From: JAATFS01 sp037145635
GTDB lineage: Bacteria; Pseudomonadota; Gammaproteobacteria; Xanthomonadales; Xanthomonadaceae
Assembly: GCA_037145635.1 (NCBI GenBank)
Contig: JBBCXB010000002.1
Span: 1 to 64,000 of the forward strand
Length of the DNA: 64,000 bases
Direction of reading: 5' to 3'
The translations under genes were made by a program, and so were the position numbers. Below, piece after piece: positions 34,303 through 44,135 of the stretch. The notes under the pieces are model-generated. The model made no database searches, was not told the DNA's origin, and was given only the letters and a program-made list of their open reading frames with translations. Positions within the stretch are counted from its first letter, which is position 1. Each line of letters starts with the position of its first letter.

Positions 34303-35124
34303 ATGGACATCGTCGTCAACGAAGAACTCAAGGCCTACATCGACCCGCTGACCGCGGACGAACACGAAGCGCTGGAGCGCAGCCTGCTCGCCGAGGGCTG
34401 CCGCGACGCGCTGGTGCTGTGGGGCGACGTACTGGTGGACGGCCACAACCGCTATGGGATCTGCCGCCAGCACGGGCTGCCGTTCCAGACCGTGCAGAAC
34501 CCGCGCTTCCAGTCGATGGAGGACGTGCATTTGTGGATGATCGACCAGCACCTGGGCCGGCGCAGCGTCTCGGATTTCCAGCGCGGCGTGCTGGCCCTGC
34601 GCAAGCGCGAGATCCTCGCCGAGCGGCGCAAGGCGGCCTCGGCCGACGCCGCGCCCGCCGCTGCGGACTCCCCGGTACCCGAGTCGACGCCGGCCGACGA
34701 CGAGGACGCCCCGCCGTGGTCCACCGCGCCGGCCGCCTCGCGCGCCGAACTGGCGCGCGAGGCGCGGCTCAGCAACAACCAGGTGGTCCTGATCGAGCGC
34801 ATCCACAAGCAGGCCGCGCCCGAGGTGGTGGAAGCGGTGAAATCGGGCGCGATCTCGATCAACGCCGCCGCCGCGGTCGCCACCCTGCCCGAGGACGAGC
34901 AGCGCGCGGTCGCCCGGGCCGGCAAGGACGAGCTCAGACAGGCCGCCAAGCGCGTGCGCGAGGCCAAGCGCAAGCCGCGCGAAGCGGTGCCGGACGCCGC
35001 CAGCGGCAGCGCCGAGGCGGTGGACGAGGTGCAGCTCCTGCGCGCGCGCGTGGCCGAGCTGAGCGCGGAGAACGCCGCCCTGCGCGCGCAGCTGGACGCG
35101 CTGCAGGCCGCCCCGGCGGCCTGA
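34303..35124 (+). CDS. ParB-like 'partition-related' protein
   Basis: The 273-aa protein has an N-terminal ParB/sulfiredoxin-like segment (about 1-90). It contains MDIVVNEELKAYIDPLTADE and the ParB box-like VLVDGHNRYGICRQHG. A disordered acidic/Pro linker, a helical KorB/HTH-like middle (ARLSNNQVVLIERIHKQA) and a C-terminal coiled coil (VAELSAENAALRAQLDAL) follow. I know it as a conserved chromosomal gene in xanthomonads annotated as plasmid replication/partition-related; no ParA gene is nearby and no plasmid feature is seen. An ATG at 34270 is an alternative start. Confidence 0.8.
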   Translation: MDIVVNEELKAYIDPLTADEHEALERSLLAEGCRDALVLWGDVLVDGHNRYGICRQHGLPFQTVQNPRFQSMEDVHLWMIDQHLGRRSVSDFQRGVLALRKREILAERRKAASADAAPAAADSPVPESTPADDEDAPPWSTAPAASRAELAREARLSNNQVVLIERIHKQAAPEVVEAVKSGAISINAAAAVATLPEDEQRAVARAGKDELRQAAKRVREAKRKPREAVPDAASGSAEAVDEVQLLRARVAELSAENAALRAQLDALQAAPAA

Positions 35125-35127
35125 CCC

Positions 35128-35421
35128 TCAGAAGTCGAACAGGTCCGAGAGGAAGCCTTCGCGCTTCTTCTTGCGGTGCCCGTGTTCGTGCGTGCGGGGG
35201 GCGTGGCCGTGCGCCTGCCGGTCCTGCCGGTAGGACGGCGGCGGGAGGGTGGCGGGCGGCCGTGCGGGCCCGGCACCCGCCTGGGCGGCGGCGCGGTCGA
35301 TGATCTTGTCGAGTTCGCCGCGGTCCAGCCAGACGCCGCGGCAGCGGGGGCAGTAGTCGATCTCGATCCCCTGGCGTTCGGACATCACCAGCGCGGTCTC
35401 GTCGCAGTGCGGACATTGCAT
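35128..35421 (-). CDS. TFIIB-type zinc-ribbon protein
   Basis: This is a 97-aa small protein with a zinc ribbon formed by CPHC near residue 3 and CPRC near residue 24 (YCPRCRGVWLDRGELDKII), matching the zf-TFIIB family. A His/Lys/Arg-rich tail follows (HGHAPRTHEHGHRKKK), which could bind metals, and the end is FLSDLFDF. It converges on the ParB-like gene with only 3 bp between stops. Function is unknown. Confidence 0.85.
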   Translation of the reverse strand: MQCPHCDETALVMSERQGIEIDYCPRCRGVWLDRGELDKIIDRAAAQAGAGPARPPATLPPPSYRQDRQAHGHAPRTHEHGHRKKKREGFLSDLFDF

Positions 35422-35573
35422 CGGGCGTCTCTCTTGGGAAGCAGGGCTCGATCCTGCGGCCCGCCGGCTGAGGCGCAGCCCAACCCGCGGCCGGCCCGGG
35501 GCCGCGACGCGGCGCGCGGCGCCCGTCCGGCCAGTGCACGCGGCCTCGCCCTGCGGATGCGTACACTGGGGCG

Positions 35574-36878
35574 ATGAATCAACGTGCCGACGTCTCCCTC
35601 GCCGCCGATCCCCGGCGCGCGCAGCTGCGCCGCATGAAGGCGCTCGCCCTGGCCCTGCTGCTGGCGATGCTGGCCGGTTTCGTGCTGAGCCATGCCATGG
35701 GCCAGCACGGCGCCTGGGCCTGGGTGTCGGCCTTCTGCGAGGCCGCCACGGTGGGCGCGCTGGCCGACTGGTTCGCGGTGGTGGCGCTGTTCCGCCATCC
35801 GATGGGCCTGCCGATCCCGCATACCGCGATCCTGCCGCGCGGCAAGGACCGCCTGGCCGACGGCCTGGCGGTGTTCGTGCGCGACCATTTCCTGGCGCCG
35901 GAGGCGCTGATGGAGAAGTTGCGCGTGTTCGATCCGGCCACCCGGCTCGGGCAATGGCTGGTGCAGCCGGAGCAGTCGCGCATGCTCGCGCAGATGGCCC
36001 GCGGCTGGGTGCTGCAGGCGCTGGACCTGCTCGACGAGACCGCCGTGCGCCGGGCGATCCAGCGCTTCGTGGTGGACCGGCTGCAGCACTGGAACGCCGC
36101 CGCCACCGCCGGCGAGGTGCTGGCGCTGCTGACCACCGACGGCCGCCACCAGAAGCTGCTGGACGAGGCCCTGCTGCGGCTCGGCCGCTGGCTGGACAAC
36201 GAGAAGGTCAAGACCCGGGTCTCGGCGCTGATCGTGCGCTACGCCCAGCGCGAGTGGCCGACCCTGGTGGGCACGGTGAGCTGGGTCAAGCCGATCGACG
36301 AGATCGGCGACAGCCTGGCCGACCGCCTGGCCCGCGCCGCCCTCGACGAGCTGCAGCAGATCCTCAGCACCCCCGAGCACCCGCTGCGCCGCGATTACGA
36401 GACCTGGCTGGGCGACTACATCCAGCGTCTGCGCGGCGACCCGGCGCTGGCCTCGCAGGTCGAGGCGCTCAAGCAGCGCGCGATCGAGCACCCGGCGCTG
36501 AAGGACTACGTCCAGGGCCTGTGGACCCAGATCCATGCCGCGCTGCGCCACGACCTCGGCCGCGAGGACTCGCGCCTGGCCGGGCACCTGGAGCGCTCGC
36601 TGCAGACCCTGGGGCACTCGCTGGCGCAGGATCCGTCGCTGCGCGAGGCGCTCAACCAGCACATGCTCGCCGCCGCCGGCAAGCTCACCACACGCCTGCG
36701 CAGCTCGGTCACCGAGCACATCGCCTCCACCATGAAGGGCTGGGACGAGCGCCACCTGGTCGAGCAGCTGGAACTGGGCGTGGGCCGCGACCTGCAGTAC
36801 ATCCGCTTCAACGGCACCCTGGTCGGCGGCCTGATCGGCGTCGCCCTGCATGCGCTGTCGCTGTGGATGGCCGCCTGA
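35574..36878 (+). CDS. DUF445 family membrane-anchored protein
   Basis: This 434-aa protein has a hydrophobic N-terminal segment (ALALALLLAMLAGFVLSHAMG), the DUF445 signature around GALADWFAVVALFRHPMGLPIPHTAI, a long helical middle part and a C-terminal hydrophobic helix (LVGGLIGVALHALSLWMAA). It is probably an inner-membrane protein with most of its mass on one side. No biochemical role is established that I know of. It stands alone. Confidence 0.88.
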   Translation: MNQRADVSLAADPRRAQLRRMKALALALLLAMLAGFVLSHAMGQHGAWAWVSAFCEAATVGALADWFAVVALFRHPMGLPIPHTAILPRGKDRLADGLAVFVRDHFLAPEALMEKLRVFDPATRLGQWLVQPEQSRMLAQMARGWVLQALDLLDETAVRRAIQRFVVDRLQHWNAAATAGEVLALLTTDGRHQKLLDEALLRLGRWLDNEKVKTRVSALIVRYAQREWPTLVGTVSWVKPIDEIGDSLADRLARAALDELQQILSTPEHPLRRDYETWLGDYIQRLRGDPALASQVEALKQRAIEHPALKDYVQGLWTQIHAALRHDLGREDSRLAGHLERSLQTLGHSLAQDPSLREALNQHMLAAAGKLTTRLRSSVTEHIASTMKGWDERHLVEQLELGVGRDLQYIRFNGTLVGGLIGVALHALSLWMAA

Positions 36879-37103
36879 GGCGGCCGCCGGCCATCGGTGC
36901 CGCCGCCGGCCAGGCGACCGGACCGGCGTCCGTTGCGTCCCCGCGGCCGCGCGCGCCGGGCCGGATCGCGCGGACCGCCAATCCCGCCCGCACCCGCGTC
37001 GCTCCGTCGCAGGAACCGTCGCTGCGGGCACGGTCCCGTGGCGGCCGCAGCGGACCGTCCAGGCCGCCGCGCCGGGGCACGGCCGCGGCGCGAGGCCGCG
37101 GCT

Positions 37104-38030
37104 TCACGCGCGCCAGGCCGGCGGCAGCCGCTCGCTCAGGTGGGCCTGGAAGGCCCGCACCTTCGGCGTGAAGTCGCGCCGGTCGCTGACGCACAGGTAC
37201 AGCTGCATGGGCTCGGGCGACGCGTTCACCGCCGCGGCCGGATCGAACGCGAACAACGCGCGCAGCCGGCCGCTGTCCAGGTACGGCTGCGCGACGAACG
37301 CCGCCAGGCGGGTGATGCCGCCATCGGCCGCGGCCATCGCGGCGAGCGCGTCGATGTCGTCGCTGACCAGGGCCGGCCGCACGTCGGCGTCGAAGCGCAG
37401 CCCCTGGCGCACGAAACCCCAGCGCAGGTAGCGTCCGTCCACCCCGGAGCGGAACAGCAGGCAGTCGTGCTGGATCAGCTGCTCCGGCGCGACCGGCGTG
37501 CCGGCGCGTGCCAGGTAGCCCGGCGAGGCGCAGAACACGAACGGCACCGCGGCGATGCAGCGCGCCACCAGTCCGTCCTCCAGCTGCGGCCGGATCCGCA
37601 GGCTGACGTCGACCTGCTCCTGGGCATGGTGCACGCTGCGGTCGGCGCTGACCACCTCGATCGCCAGCCGCGGATAGCGTGCGCGGAACGACGGCAGCAG
37701 CGGCGCCAGCACGTGCCGCCCGAACGCGGCGGTGGTGGCGATACGCAGCCGGCCCTCCGGCTCGGCGTGCAGGTCGGTGACGCTGCGGTGCGCCTGCTCC
37801 AGGTCCGAGGCGACGCTGCGTACCTGCTCGTAGTAGACCGTGCCGCGCTCGGTGAGCGAGAGGCTGCGCGTGGTGCGGTTGAGCAAGCGCACGCCCAGGT
37901 GCTGCTCCAGCCGCGCGATGTTCTGGCTCACGGCGGCGGCGCTGACACCGAGCGCGCGCGCGCCACCCGCGATGGTGCCGGCTTCCACGGTGCGGATGAA
38001 GCTGGTGATGGACTGCAGGAGATTGATCAC
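37104..38030 (-). CDS. LysR-family transcriptional regulator
   Basis: I chose the GTG at 38030, giving VINLLQSITSFIRTVEAGTI as the N-terminus. This is the usual LysR start, and it leaves a palindrome at 38054-38072 as an upstream operator; a longer frame from 38081 would run through it. The 308-aa product has a winged HTH (about 1-60; ALGVSAAAVSQNIARLEQHL) and an effector-binding domain. It is divergent from the DUF2798 gene, its probable target, and no inducer is evident. Confidence 0.9.
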   Translation of the reverse strand: MINLLQSITSFIRTVEAGTIAGGARALGVSAAAVSQNIARLEQHLGVRLLNRTTRSLSLTERGTVYYEQVRSVASDLEQAHRSVTDLHAEPEGRLRIATTAAFGRHVLAPLLPSFRARYPRLAIEVVSADRSVHHAQEQVDVSLRIRPQLEDGLVARCIAAVPFVFCASPGYLARAGTPVAPEQLIQHDCLLFRSGVDGRYLRWGFVRQGLRFDADVRPALVSDDIDALAAMAAADGGITRLAAFVAQPYLDSGRLRALFAFDPAAAVNASPEPMQLYLCVSDRRDFTPKVRAFQAHLSERLPPAWRA

Positions 38031-38053
38031 CGTACCGGGTATACGCGATTCAC

Positions 38054-38072
38054 TCGCAAGTTTCACTTGCGA
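38054..38072. promoter_or_regulatory. Perfect 7-5-7 palindrome, likely LysR operator
   Basis: TCGCAAGTTTCACTTGCGA is a perfect inverted repeat with a 5-base spacer. It lies in the gap between the LysR gene and the divergent DUF2798 gene, 24 bases from the chosen LysR start. Form and position fit a LysR-type binding site. Confidence 0.65.
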
Positions 38073-38163
38073 ATGTGCCAACGCCGCGGCCGCTACCGCG
38101 CGGCGGCCGGTGCTGGCCTACTGCCGGCCCGCCTTCGACCGGCGCCCTTTGCCCTGGAACCCC

Positions 38164-38433
38164 ATGCACGACACGCACAACGCCCTGCCCCGGACCCGCT
38201 GGAAGTTCGCCGCGCGCGCCACCCCGTGGATCTTCGCGTTCTACATGGCCACGATCATGGCGCTGCTGATGAGCCTGGCGATCACCGCCGCCCATGCCGG
38301 CCTCGCCGAGGACTACCTGCAGCAGGTCCTGGCCGCCTATCGCGTGGCGATGCCCACCGCCTTCTGCTGCGTGCTGGTGGTGCGGCCGGTGGTGGTGCGC
38401 CTGGTGGCCTGGACGGTGCATCCGCCGCGCTGA
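38164..38433 (+). CDS. DUF2798 two-helix membrane protein
   Basis: This is an 89-aa protein starting at MHDTHNALPRTRWKFAARAT with two hydrophobic helices (WIFAFYMATIMALLMSLAIT and TAFCCVLVVRPVVVRLVAW), the typical DUF2798 layout. Function is unknown. It is divergent from the LysR regulator with a shared operator region. Confidence 0.8.
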   Translation: MHDTHNALPRTRWKFAARATPWIFAFYMATIMALLMSLAITAAHAGLAEDYLQQVLAAYRVAMPTAFCCVLVVRPVVVRLVAWTVHPPR

Positions 38434-38668
38434 ACCACACGGCGCCGGCGCCGGCGCCATGCGCAGGCGCCCCGGCGGCGCACCATCGGAGAAGCGCGGC
38501 CGGCCCTCGCCGCGGCCGCCAGCGGCCCCCCGGCCCGGGCCCGCCTTGCACCGCGGGCACCCCGGGCGGACAATTCGCTGCTGCATCGCACAACTCCGCG
38601 CGATGCGGACAGGCCTCGCCCCACCACCTCGCGCGTGCGGCGGGCCGGTCCCGGAACGAGAGTGCCCC

Positions 38669-40105
38669 TTGCCCAGCGAAACCCCCGCCGCCACGGCTGC
38701 CGCGCCGGCGCCGCGCTACCCCCATTACCGCGTCATCTCCCTGATCCTGGCGTGCGCCATCTTCATGGAGCAGCTGGACGCCACCGTCCTGGCGACCGCG
38801 CTGCCGACCCTGGCGCGCGACTTCGGCGTCGCCGCACCGGCCATGAGCATCGCCCTGACCAGCTACCTGCTGGCGCTGGCGATCGGCATCCCCGCCAGCG
38901 GCGCCATCGCCGACCGCTTCGGCCTGCGCCGGGTGTTCTGCGCCTCGATCTGGGTGTTCGTCGGCGGCTCGATCCTGTGCTCGCTGGCCGACAGCCTGCC
39001 GGCCATGGTCGCCGCGCGCTTCGCCCAGGGCGCTGGCGGCGCGATGATGGCGCCGCTGGGTCGGCTGATCCTGCTGCGCACGGTCGAACGCCGCCACCTG
39101 GTGTCGGCGATGGCGTGGACCCTGGTGCCGGCCTTCGTCGGGCCGATGCTGGGGCCGCCGCTGGGCGGGCTGTTCGTCAGCTACCTGGACTGGCGCTGGA
39201 TCTTCTACATCAACGTGCCGATCGGCATCGCCGGGTTCCTGCTGGTACGCCGCTTCATCCCCGAGATCCCCACGGTCTCGGCGCCCCGGCGCTTCGACCT
39301 GCGCGGCTTCGTGCTGTGCGGGCTGGCGCTGGGCTGCCTGCTGTTCGGGCTGGAGATGATCAGCCAGCAGGACGGCCTGCGCCCGGCGCTGGTGCTGCTG
39401 GCCACCGGCGCCGCCGCGGCGTTCGGCTACCTGTGGCATGCACGCCGGCATCCGGCGCCGCTGCTGGACCTGTCGCTGCTGCGCATCGATTCGTTCCGGC
39501 TCTCGGTGATCGGCGGCGCGCTGATGCGCGTGACCCAGGGTGCCCACCCGTTCCTGCTGCCGCTGCTGTTCCAGATCGGCTTCGGCTTCAGCGCCGCCTA
39601 CAGCGGCCGACTGATCCTGGCCACCGCGCTGGGTGCGCTGCTGATGCGCAGCGTCACCCCGCGGCTGCTGCGGCGCTTCGGCTACCGCAACAGCCTGATC
39701 GGCAACGGCGTGCTGGCCAGCCTCGGCTACATGGTGTGCGCGCTGTTCCGGCCGGACTGGCCGCCGACGCTGATGTTCGGGCTGCTGCTGTGCTGCGGCG
39801 CGTTCATGTCGTTCCAGTTCGCCGCATACAACACCATCGCCTACGAGAACGTGCCGGGGCCGCGCATGAGCACGGCCAGCAGCCTCTACACCACGCTGCA
39901 GCAGCTGATGCTGTCGGTGGGGGTCTGCGCCGGCGCGCTGCTGCTGAAGGCGGCGATGGCGCTGGGCGGCCACGCGCAACCGCAGCTGTCCGACTTCTCG
40001 GCCGCCTTCTGCGTCGTCAGCCTGATCTCGCTGAGCTCGACCTGGTGGCACCTGCGCTTCGACCGGCACGCCGGCCAGGAGCTCAGCGGCCACCGCGCCG
40101 CCTGA
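38669..40105 (+). CDS. MFS exporter, DHA2-like family
   Basis: This is a 478-aa transporter read from TTG 38669 (LPSETPAATAAAPAPRYPHY). It has the first-helix motif FMEQLDATVLATALPTLARD, motif A-like GAIADRFGLRR and GPMLGPPLGGLF with EmrB-like features, and about 14 hydrophobic segments. No adaptor or outer-membrane partner is next to it, unlike the emr operon. It probably exports small hydrophobic or amphiphilic compounds; substrate is unknown. It is 235 bp downstream of the DUF2798 gene. Confidence 0.85.
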   Translation: MPSETPAATAAAPAPRYPHYRVISLILACAIFMEQLDATVLATALPTLARDFGVAAPAMSIALTSYLLALAIGIPASGAIADRFGLRRVFCASIWVFVGGSILCSLADSLPAMVAARFAQGAGGAMMAPLGRLILLRTVERRHLVSAMAWTLVPAFVGPMLGPPLGGLFVSYLDWRWIFYINVPIGIAGFLLVRRFIPEIPTVSAPRRFDLRGFVLCGLALGCLLFGLEMISQQDGLRPALVLLATGAAAAFGYLWHARRHPAPLLDLSLLRIDSFRLSVIGGALMRVTQGAHPFLLPLLFQIGFGFSAAYSGRLILATALGALLMRSVTPRLLRRFGYRNSLIGNGVLASLGYMVCALFRPDWPPTLMFGLLLCCGAFMSFQFAAYNTIAYENVPGPRMSTASSLYTTLQQLMLSVGVCAGALLLKAAMALGGHAQPQLSDFSAAFCVVSLISLSSTWWHLRFDRHAGQELSGHRAA

Positions 40106-40196
40106 CCTCACGGCGCCGGCGGCGAGCCGTCACCGCGGGCCGCGCCGCCTCGCCCGCAGGACAGACCCGCTACGGGGCGCGCCCCGCGGCCGCACC

Positions 40197-42350
40197 TCAG
40201 AACTGGCTCAGCCGCCAGGCGCGGTGGATGCGCGCGTTGCGCTCGAAGTCCGGGTCGATCGTGCGCGGGCTGATCTCCTCGCACAGCGCGAACTCGGCGA
40301 TCGCCTCGTCGTCCAGCCGGAAGCGCCGGAAGTTGTTGGAGAAGTACAGCACCCCGCCCGGCGCCAGCCGTGCCACCGCCGCGCGCAGCAGGCGCACGTG
40401 CTCGCGCTGCAGGTCGAAATCCTCGGCACGCGCGGAATTGGAGAAGGTCGGCGGGTCGCAGAACACCACGTCGTACTGCGCACGCTCGGCCTCCAGCCAC
40501 GCCAGCGCGTCGGCCTGGATCAGCTGGTGGCGTGCGCCGGACTGGCCGTTCAGCGCCAGGTTGTCGGCGCACCACTGCAGGTAGGTCCCGGACAGGTCCA
40601 CGCTGGTGGTGGCGCTGGCCCCGGCCACCGCGGCCTCGACACTGGCCACGCCGGTGTAGCAGAACAGGTTGAGGAAGCGCCGGCCCCGGGACTGCGCGGC
40701 CATCAGCCCGCGCAGCGGGCGGTGGTCGAGGAACAGCCCGGTATCGAGATAGTCGAACAGGTTCACCCGCAGCAGCGCCCCGTGCTCGCGCACGTGCACG
40801 AACTCGTTGCGCTGCTCGAGGCGGCCGTACTTGCTGCCGCCCTTGCCGCGCTCGCGCGACTTCAGCGCCACGCGCTCGCCCGGCACCTCGAACACCTCGC
40901 GCGCGGCCGCCAGCAGTTCGTTGCGGCGGCGGCGCACGTCGGCCTCGGGGATCGTGGCCGGCGCGGCGTACTCCTGCACGTGCAGGAAGCGTTCGCGCAG
41001 GCCGTCGGCCTGCTGGTAGACGTCGATCGCGGCCGCGTACTCGGGCAGGTCCGCATCGTAGGCGCGAAAGCATTCCACGCCCTCGCGCGCGCGCCACTTG
41101 CGGAACTTCTGCAGGTTCTTGCGCAGGCGGTTGGCCACCATCTGCGCGCCGTCGCTGAGCACCTGCGGTTCGGCCGAGGGCGCGCGCCGCGGCACCGCGA
41201 TCGGGTCGCAGACGATCAGCGCGCATTCCAGCGCACCGTTGAACAGCTGGTACTTCTTGCCGGCGCGCAGGCCGGTGGCGAACGCGAGCTCGGCGCTGCC
41301 GCACAGCAGGCTCGCGCGCCACGCCGGCACCGTGCGCTGCAGCGCGTCGCCCAGGGTGCGGTACAGCGCCGCATCGGCGGCCAGGCGCTCGTCGTAGGGC
41401 GGATTGCACACCACCGCGCCATAGGCCTGCGGCGGCGCCTGCAGGTAGGCGATGTCGCGCACCTCGAAGCGGATCGCCGCGGCGACCCCCGCCACCTGCG
41501 CGTTCTCGCGGGCCGCGCGCACCGCATGCGGATCCACGTCGCTGCCGTGGATCACCGGCGCGAGCGCGGCCAGCCCCGCCTCGGCGCGCGCGCGTGCCTC
41601 GGCGACCAGCGCCTGCCAGGCGTCACGGTCGAACCCGCGCCAGCGGCTCGGCGGCGGCGACGCGGCCCCGGTGGCCGCATAGCGCTGCAGGCCGGGGGCG
41701 ACATCGGCGGCCATCAGCGCGCCCTCGATCAGCAGCGTGCCGCTGCCGCACATCGGGTCGAGCAGACCGCCGCCATCGGCATGCACCCGCGGCCAGCCGG
41801 CACGCAACAGCACCGCCGCGGCCAGGTTCTCCTTCAACGGCGCCTCGTTCTGCGCCATGCGCCAGCCGCGCCGGTGCAGCGGTCCCCCGCCGAGATCGAC
41901 CGAGATCGTCGCCCGGCCCTTGCGCAGCGACAGGTTCAGCCGCAGGTCCGGCTGCTCCACGTCCACCGACGGTCGTTCCAGGCCCTGCTGGCGCAGCGTA
42001 TCCACCACCGCGTCCTTGATGCGCTGGGCGGCGTAGCGCGCATGCGTGATCACGCTGCCGGACACGTGCGCGTCCACCGCCAGGGTGTGCCCGGGCGCCA
42101 GGTGCTCGGCCCACGGCAGGCGCGCGACGCCTTCATACAGCGCGTCCTCGTCCGGGCAGTCGAACTCGGTCAGCGGCCACAGCACGCGGCTGGCCAGGCG
42201 CGACCACAGCACCGCGCGCAGCGCATCACCTAGTTCGCCCTCGACGTTGACCCCGGCGATGGTGGCCGTGGCCTTGGCGGCGCCGAGCGCGAGCAGCTCG
42301 TCGGCAAGCAGGTATTCCAGGCCCTTGGCGCAGGAAGCGAAGAATTTCAC
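40197..42350 (-). CDS. rlmL: Bifunctional 23S rRNA methyltransferase RlmL/RlmK
   Basis: This enzyme methylates 23S rRNA at G2445 (m2G, N-terminal half) and G2069 (m7G, C-terminal half). I chose the GTG at 42350 (VKFFASCAKGLEYLLADELL), giving 717 aa, close to the E. coli enzyme; the longer frame adds a non-conserved Pro/Arg stretch. A THUMP domain lies at about 45-160. Methyltransferase 1 has LLDPMCGSGTLLIEGALMA and VVCNPPYDERL. Methyltransferase 2 has FLNLFCYTGVASVEAAVAGA and VVFCDPPTFSNS. Confidence 0.95.
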   Translation of the reverse strand: MKFFASCAKGLEYLLADELLALGAAKATATIAGVNVEGELGDALRAVLWSRLASRVLWPLTEFDCPDEDALYEGVARLPWAEHLAPGHTLAVDAHVSGSVITHARYAAQRIKDAVVDTLRQQGLERPSVDVEQPDLRLNLSLRKGRATISVDLGGGPLHRRGWRMAQNEAPLKENLAAAVLLRAGWPRVHADGGGLLDPMCGSGTLLIEGALMAADVAPGLQRYAATGAASPPPSRWRGFDRDAWQALVAEARARAEAGLAALAPVIHGSDVDPHAVRAARENAQVAGVAAAIRFEVRDIAYLQAPPQAYGAVVCNPPYDERLAADAALYRTLGDALQRTVPAWRASLLCGSAELAFATGLRAGKKYQLFNGALECALIVCDPIAVPRRAPSAEPQVLSDGAQMVANRLRKNLQKFRKWRAREGVECFRAYDADLPEYAAAIDVYQQADGLRERFLHVQEYAAPATIPEADVRRRRNELLAAAREVFEVPGERVALKSRERGKGGSKYGRLEQRNEFVHVREHGALLRVNLFDYLDTGLFLDHRPLRGLMAAQSRGRRFLNLFCYTGVASVEAAVAGASATTSVDLSGTYLQWCADNLALNGQSGARHQLIQADALAWLEAERAQYDVVFCDPPTFSNSARAEDFDLQREHVRLLRAAVARLAPGGVLYFSNNFRRFRLDDEAIAEFALCEEISPRTIDPDFERNARIHRAWRLSQF

Positions 42351-42524
42351 GTGGGCAGGTATCGGCTGGGGACGGCGGCGGCGCCAGGGAGCGGCACCGG
42401 CCGTGGACGGCGGGACGGCGGCCGGGTCCGGGAAAGGACGCAACGGCCGCCGCAGGCGGGGCGCAAATGGTCGGCCATCGGGCCCGGCATTACCAGCCCG
42501 GCGTCCCGGGCGAGCATCCGCGGC

Positions 42525-44135
42525 TCACCACGGCGCCAGCCGCCACCTGGCCGCGCCGGTATCCAGGCGATGGCTCAGCGCGAGCCGTTCCAGCAACGCA
42601 TCGTCGTGCGAGACCACCAGCAGCGCGCCGGCATAGGCCCGCAGCATGGTCTCCAGCGCCTGCAGCGACTCCAGGTCGAGGTGGTTGCCGGGCTCGTCGA
42701 GCAGCAGCAGCGACGCCGGCCGCGACGCGTATAGCACGCACGCCAGGGCCGCCTTGAGCCGCTCGCCTCCGCTCAGGGCGGCACTGGGCAGCTCGGCGCG
42801 GGCGGCGTCCAGGCCGAGCTGGGCCAGCCGGGTGCGCAGGCCCGCCGGGTCCGCGCCCGGGTCGGCATCCTGCAGCTGCGCGAACGCCGAGCGGGCCGGA
42901 TCCAGGCCGCCATGGTGCTGGTCCAGCCAGGCTACCGGGCCCTGCACGCGGCAGTGGCCGGCCAGGGGCGGCAGCCGCCCGGCCAGCACCTGCAACAGCG
43001 TCGACTTGCCGCTGCCGTTGGGGCCGACCACGCCGATGCGCGGGCGGCCGTCCAGCTGCAGGTCGAGCGCCTGCCCGCCCGCCGCCGCGAACGGCAGCAC
43101 CACACCGTCCAGCCGGGCGAGGCGGTGTCCCTGGGAGACCGCCGGCGGCAGGCGCAGGACCACTTCCACCTGCGGCGCGACCTCGGCGGCGGCCTCGCTC
43201 ACCCGTGCGTCCAGGCGGGTGCGGAGCGCGTCGTGCAGCTGCGCCTGGCGCCCGGCGCTGGCCTGGCTGCGTTGCCTGGCGCCTCCCAGCAGGATCGGGG
43301 CCTGGTTGGCCTCGCGGCCCTCGCGGTCGCCGCGTGCCTGGCGCCGCTCGCGCCGCTCCTGCTGCACGCGCAACGCCTGTTCCCCGCGCCGGCGCTCGTG
43401 CTTGCGCTGCGCCAGCCGGGTCTCCGCCTGGGCCTGCACGTGCGCCCGCTGGCGTGCATACAGCGCATGGCCGCCGCCGTAGCTGCGCAGCCCGCGCGGC
43501 GAGAGTTCGACGATGCGGGCCATCGTGTCCAGCAGCGCACGGCCGTGGCTGACCACCAGCAGGCCGCGCGGCCACCCCTGCAGCTGCTCGCACAGGCGTG
43601 CCCGCGCGCCACGGTCGAGATGGTTGCTGGGCTCGTCGAGGATCAGGAAATCGGCCTGCGACAGCCACGCGCCGGCCAGCGCCACCTGCATCGCTTCGCC
43701 GCCGCTGAGCGCGGCCACCGGGTGCTCCGGCGCCAGCCCGCCCAGTCCCTGGCGTTCCAGCGCGGCCGCCAGCCGCGCGGCCGTGTCCCAGCCGTCGCCG
43801 ACCTGCTCGAAGTCGGCCGCCGCCACGCTGCCGCCGGCGATCCGCGCGAGCGCATCGAGCACCGGCGCCGCACCCGCGAGCTGCGCCACGGTCTCGCCGG
43901 GCTTGGGCGTACTGCGCTGGTGCAGCAGATGCACCCGACCCGAACGCAGGCAGCGTCCGGCACTCGGCGACAGCTGGCCGGCGAGCAGGCGCGTCAGCAC
44001 GCTCTTGCCCACGCCATTGCGCCCCACCAGCGCCGTCGGCTGCAGGTCGAAATGCGCGTCGAGCGAAGAAAACAAGGGCCTGCCGTCGGGCAGGACATAC
44101 GACACGCCTTCCAGCGTGAGAAACGGGTTCGTCAT
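42525..44135 (-). CDS. ABC-F family ATPase (ribosome-associated type)
   Basis: This is a 536-aa soluble protein with two ABC cassettes and no membrane domain, as in Uup/EttA/YheS-type ABC-F translation factors. Cassette 1 has GRNGVGKS and LSGGEAMQVALAG. Cassette 2 has GPNGSGKST and LSGGERLKAALACVL. An arginine-rich linker (about 225-300) with many Arg/Glu repeats lies between. The start is fixed by GGAGG about 7 bases ahead of the ATG at 44135. A role in translation or resistance is a family inference. Confidence 0.9.
   Translation of the reverse strand: MTNPFLTLEGVSYVLPDGRPLFSSLDAHFDLQPTALVGRNGVGKSVLTRLLAGQLSPSAGRCLRSGRVHLLHQRSTPKPGETVAQLAGAAPVLDALARIAGGSVAAADFEQVGDGWDTAARLAAALERQGLGGLAPEHPVAALSGGEAMQVALAGAWLSQADFLILDEPSNHLDRGARARLCEQLQGWPRGLLVVSHGRALLDTMARIVELSPRGLRSYGGGHALYARQRAHVQAQAETRLAQRKHERRRGEQALRVQQERRERRQARGDREGREANQAPILLGGARQRSQASAGRQAQLHDALRTRLDARVSEAAAEVAPQVEVVLRLPPAVSQGHRLARLDGVVLPFAAAGGQALDLQLDGRPRIGVVGPNGSGKSTLLQVLAGRLPPLAGHCRVQGPVAWLDQHHGGLDPARSAFAQLQDADPGADPAGLRTRLAQLGLDAARAELPSAALSGGERLKAALACVLYASRPASLLLLDEPGNHLDLESLQALETMLRAYAGALLVVSHDDALLERLALSHRLDTGAARWRLAPW

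Noticed and set aside
34303..35124. Plasmid or integrated element signalled by the ParB-like gene
   Set aside because: There is no parA, replication gene, transfer gene or att repeat around it, and similar lone genes are known on xanthomonad chromosomes.
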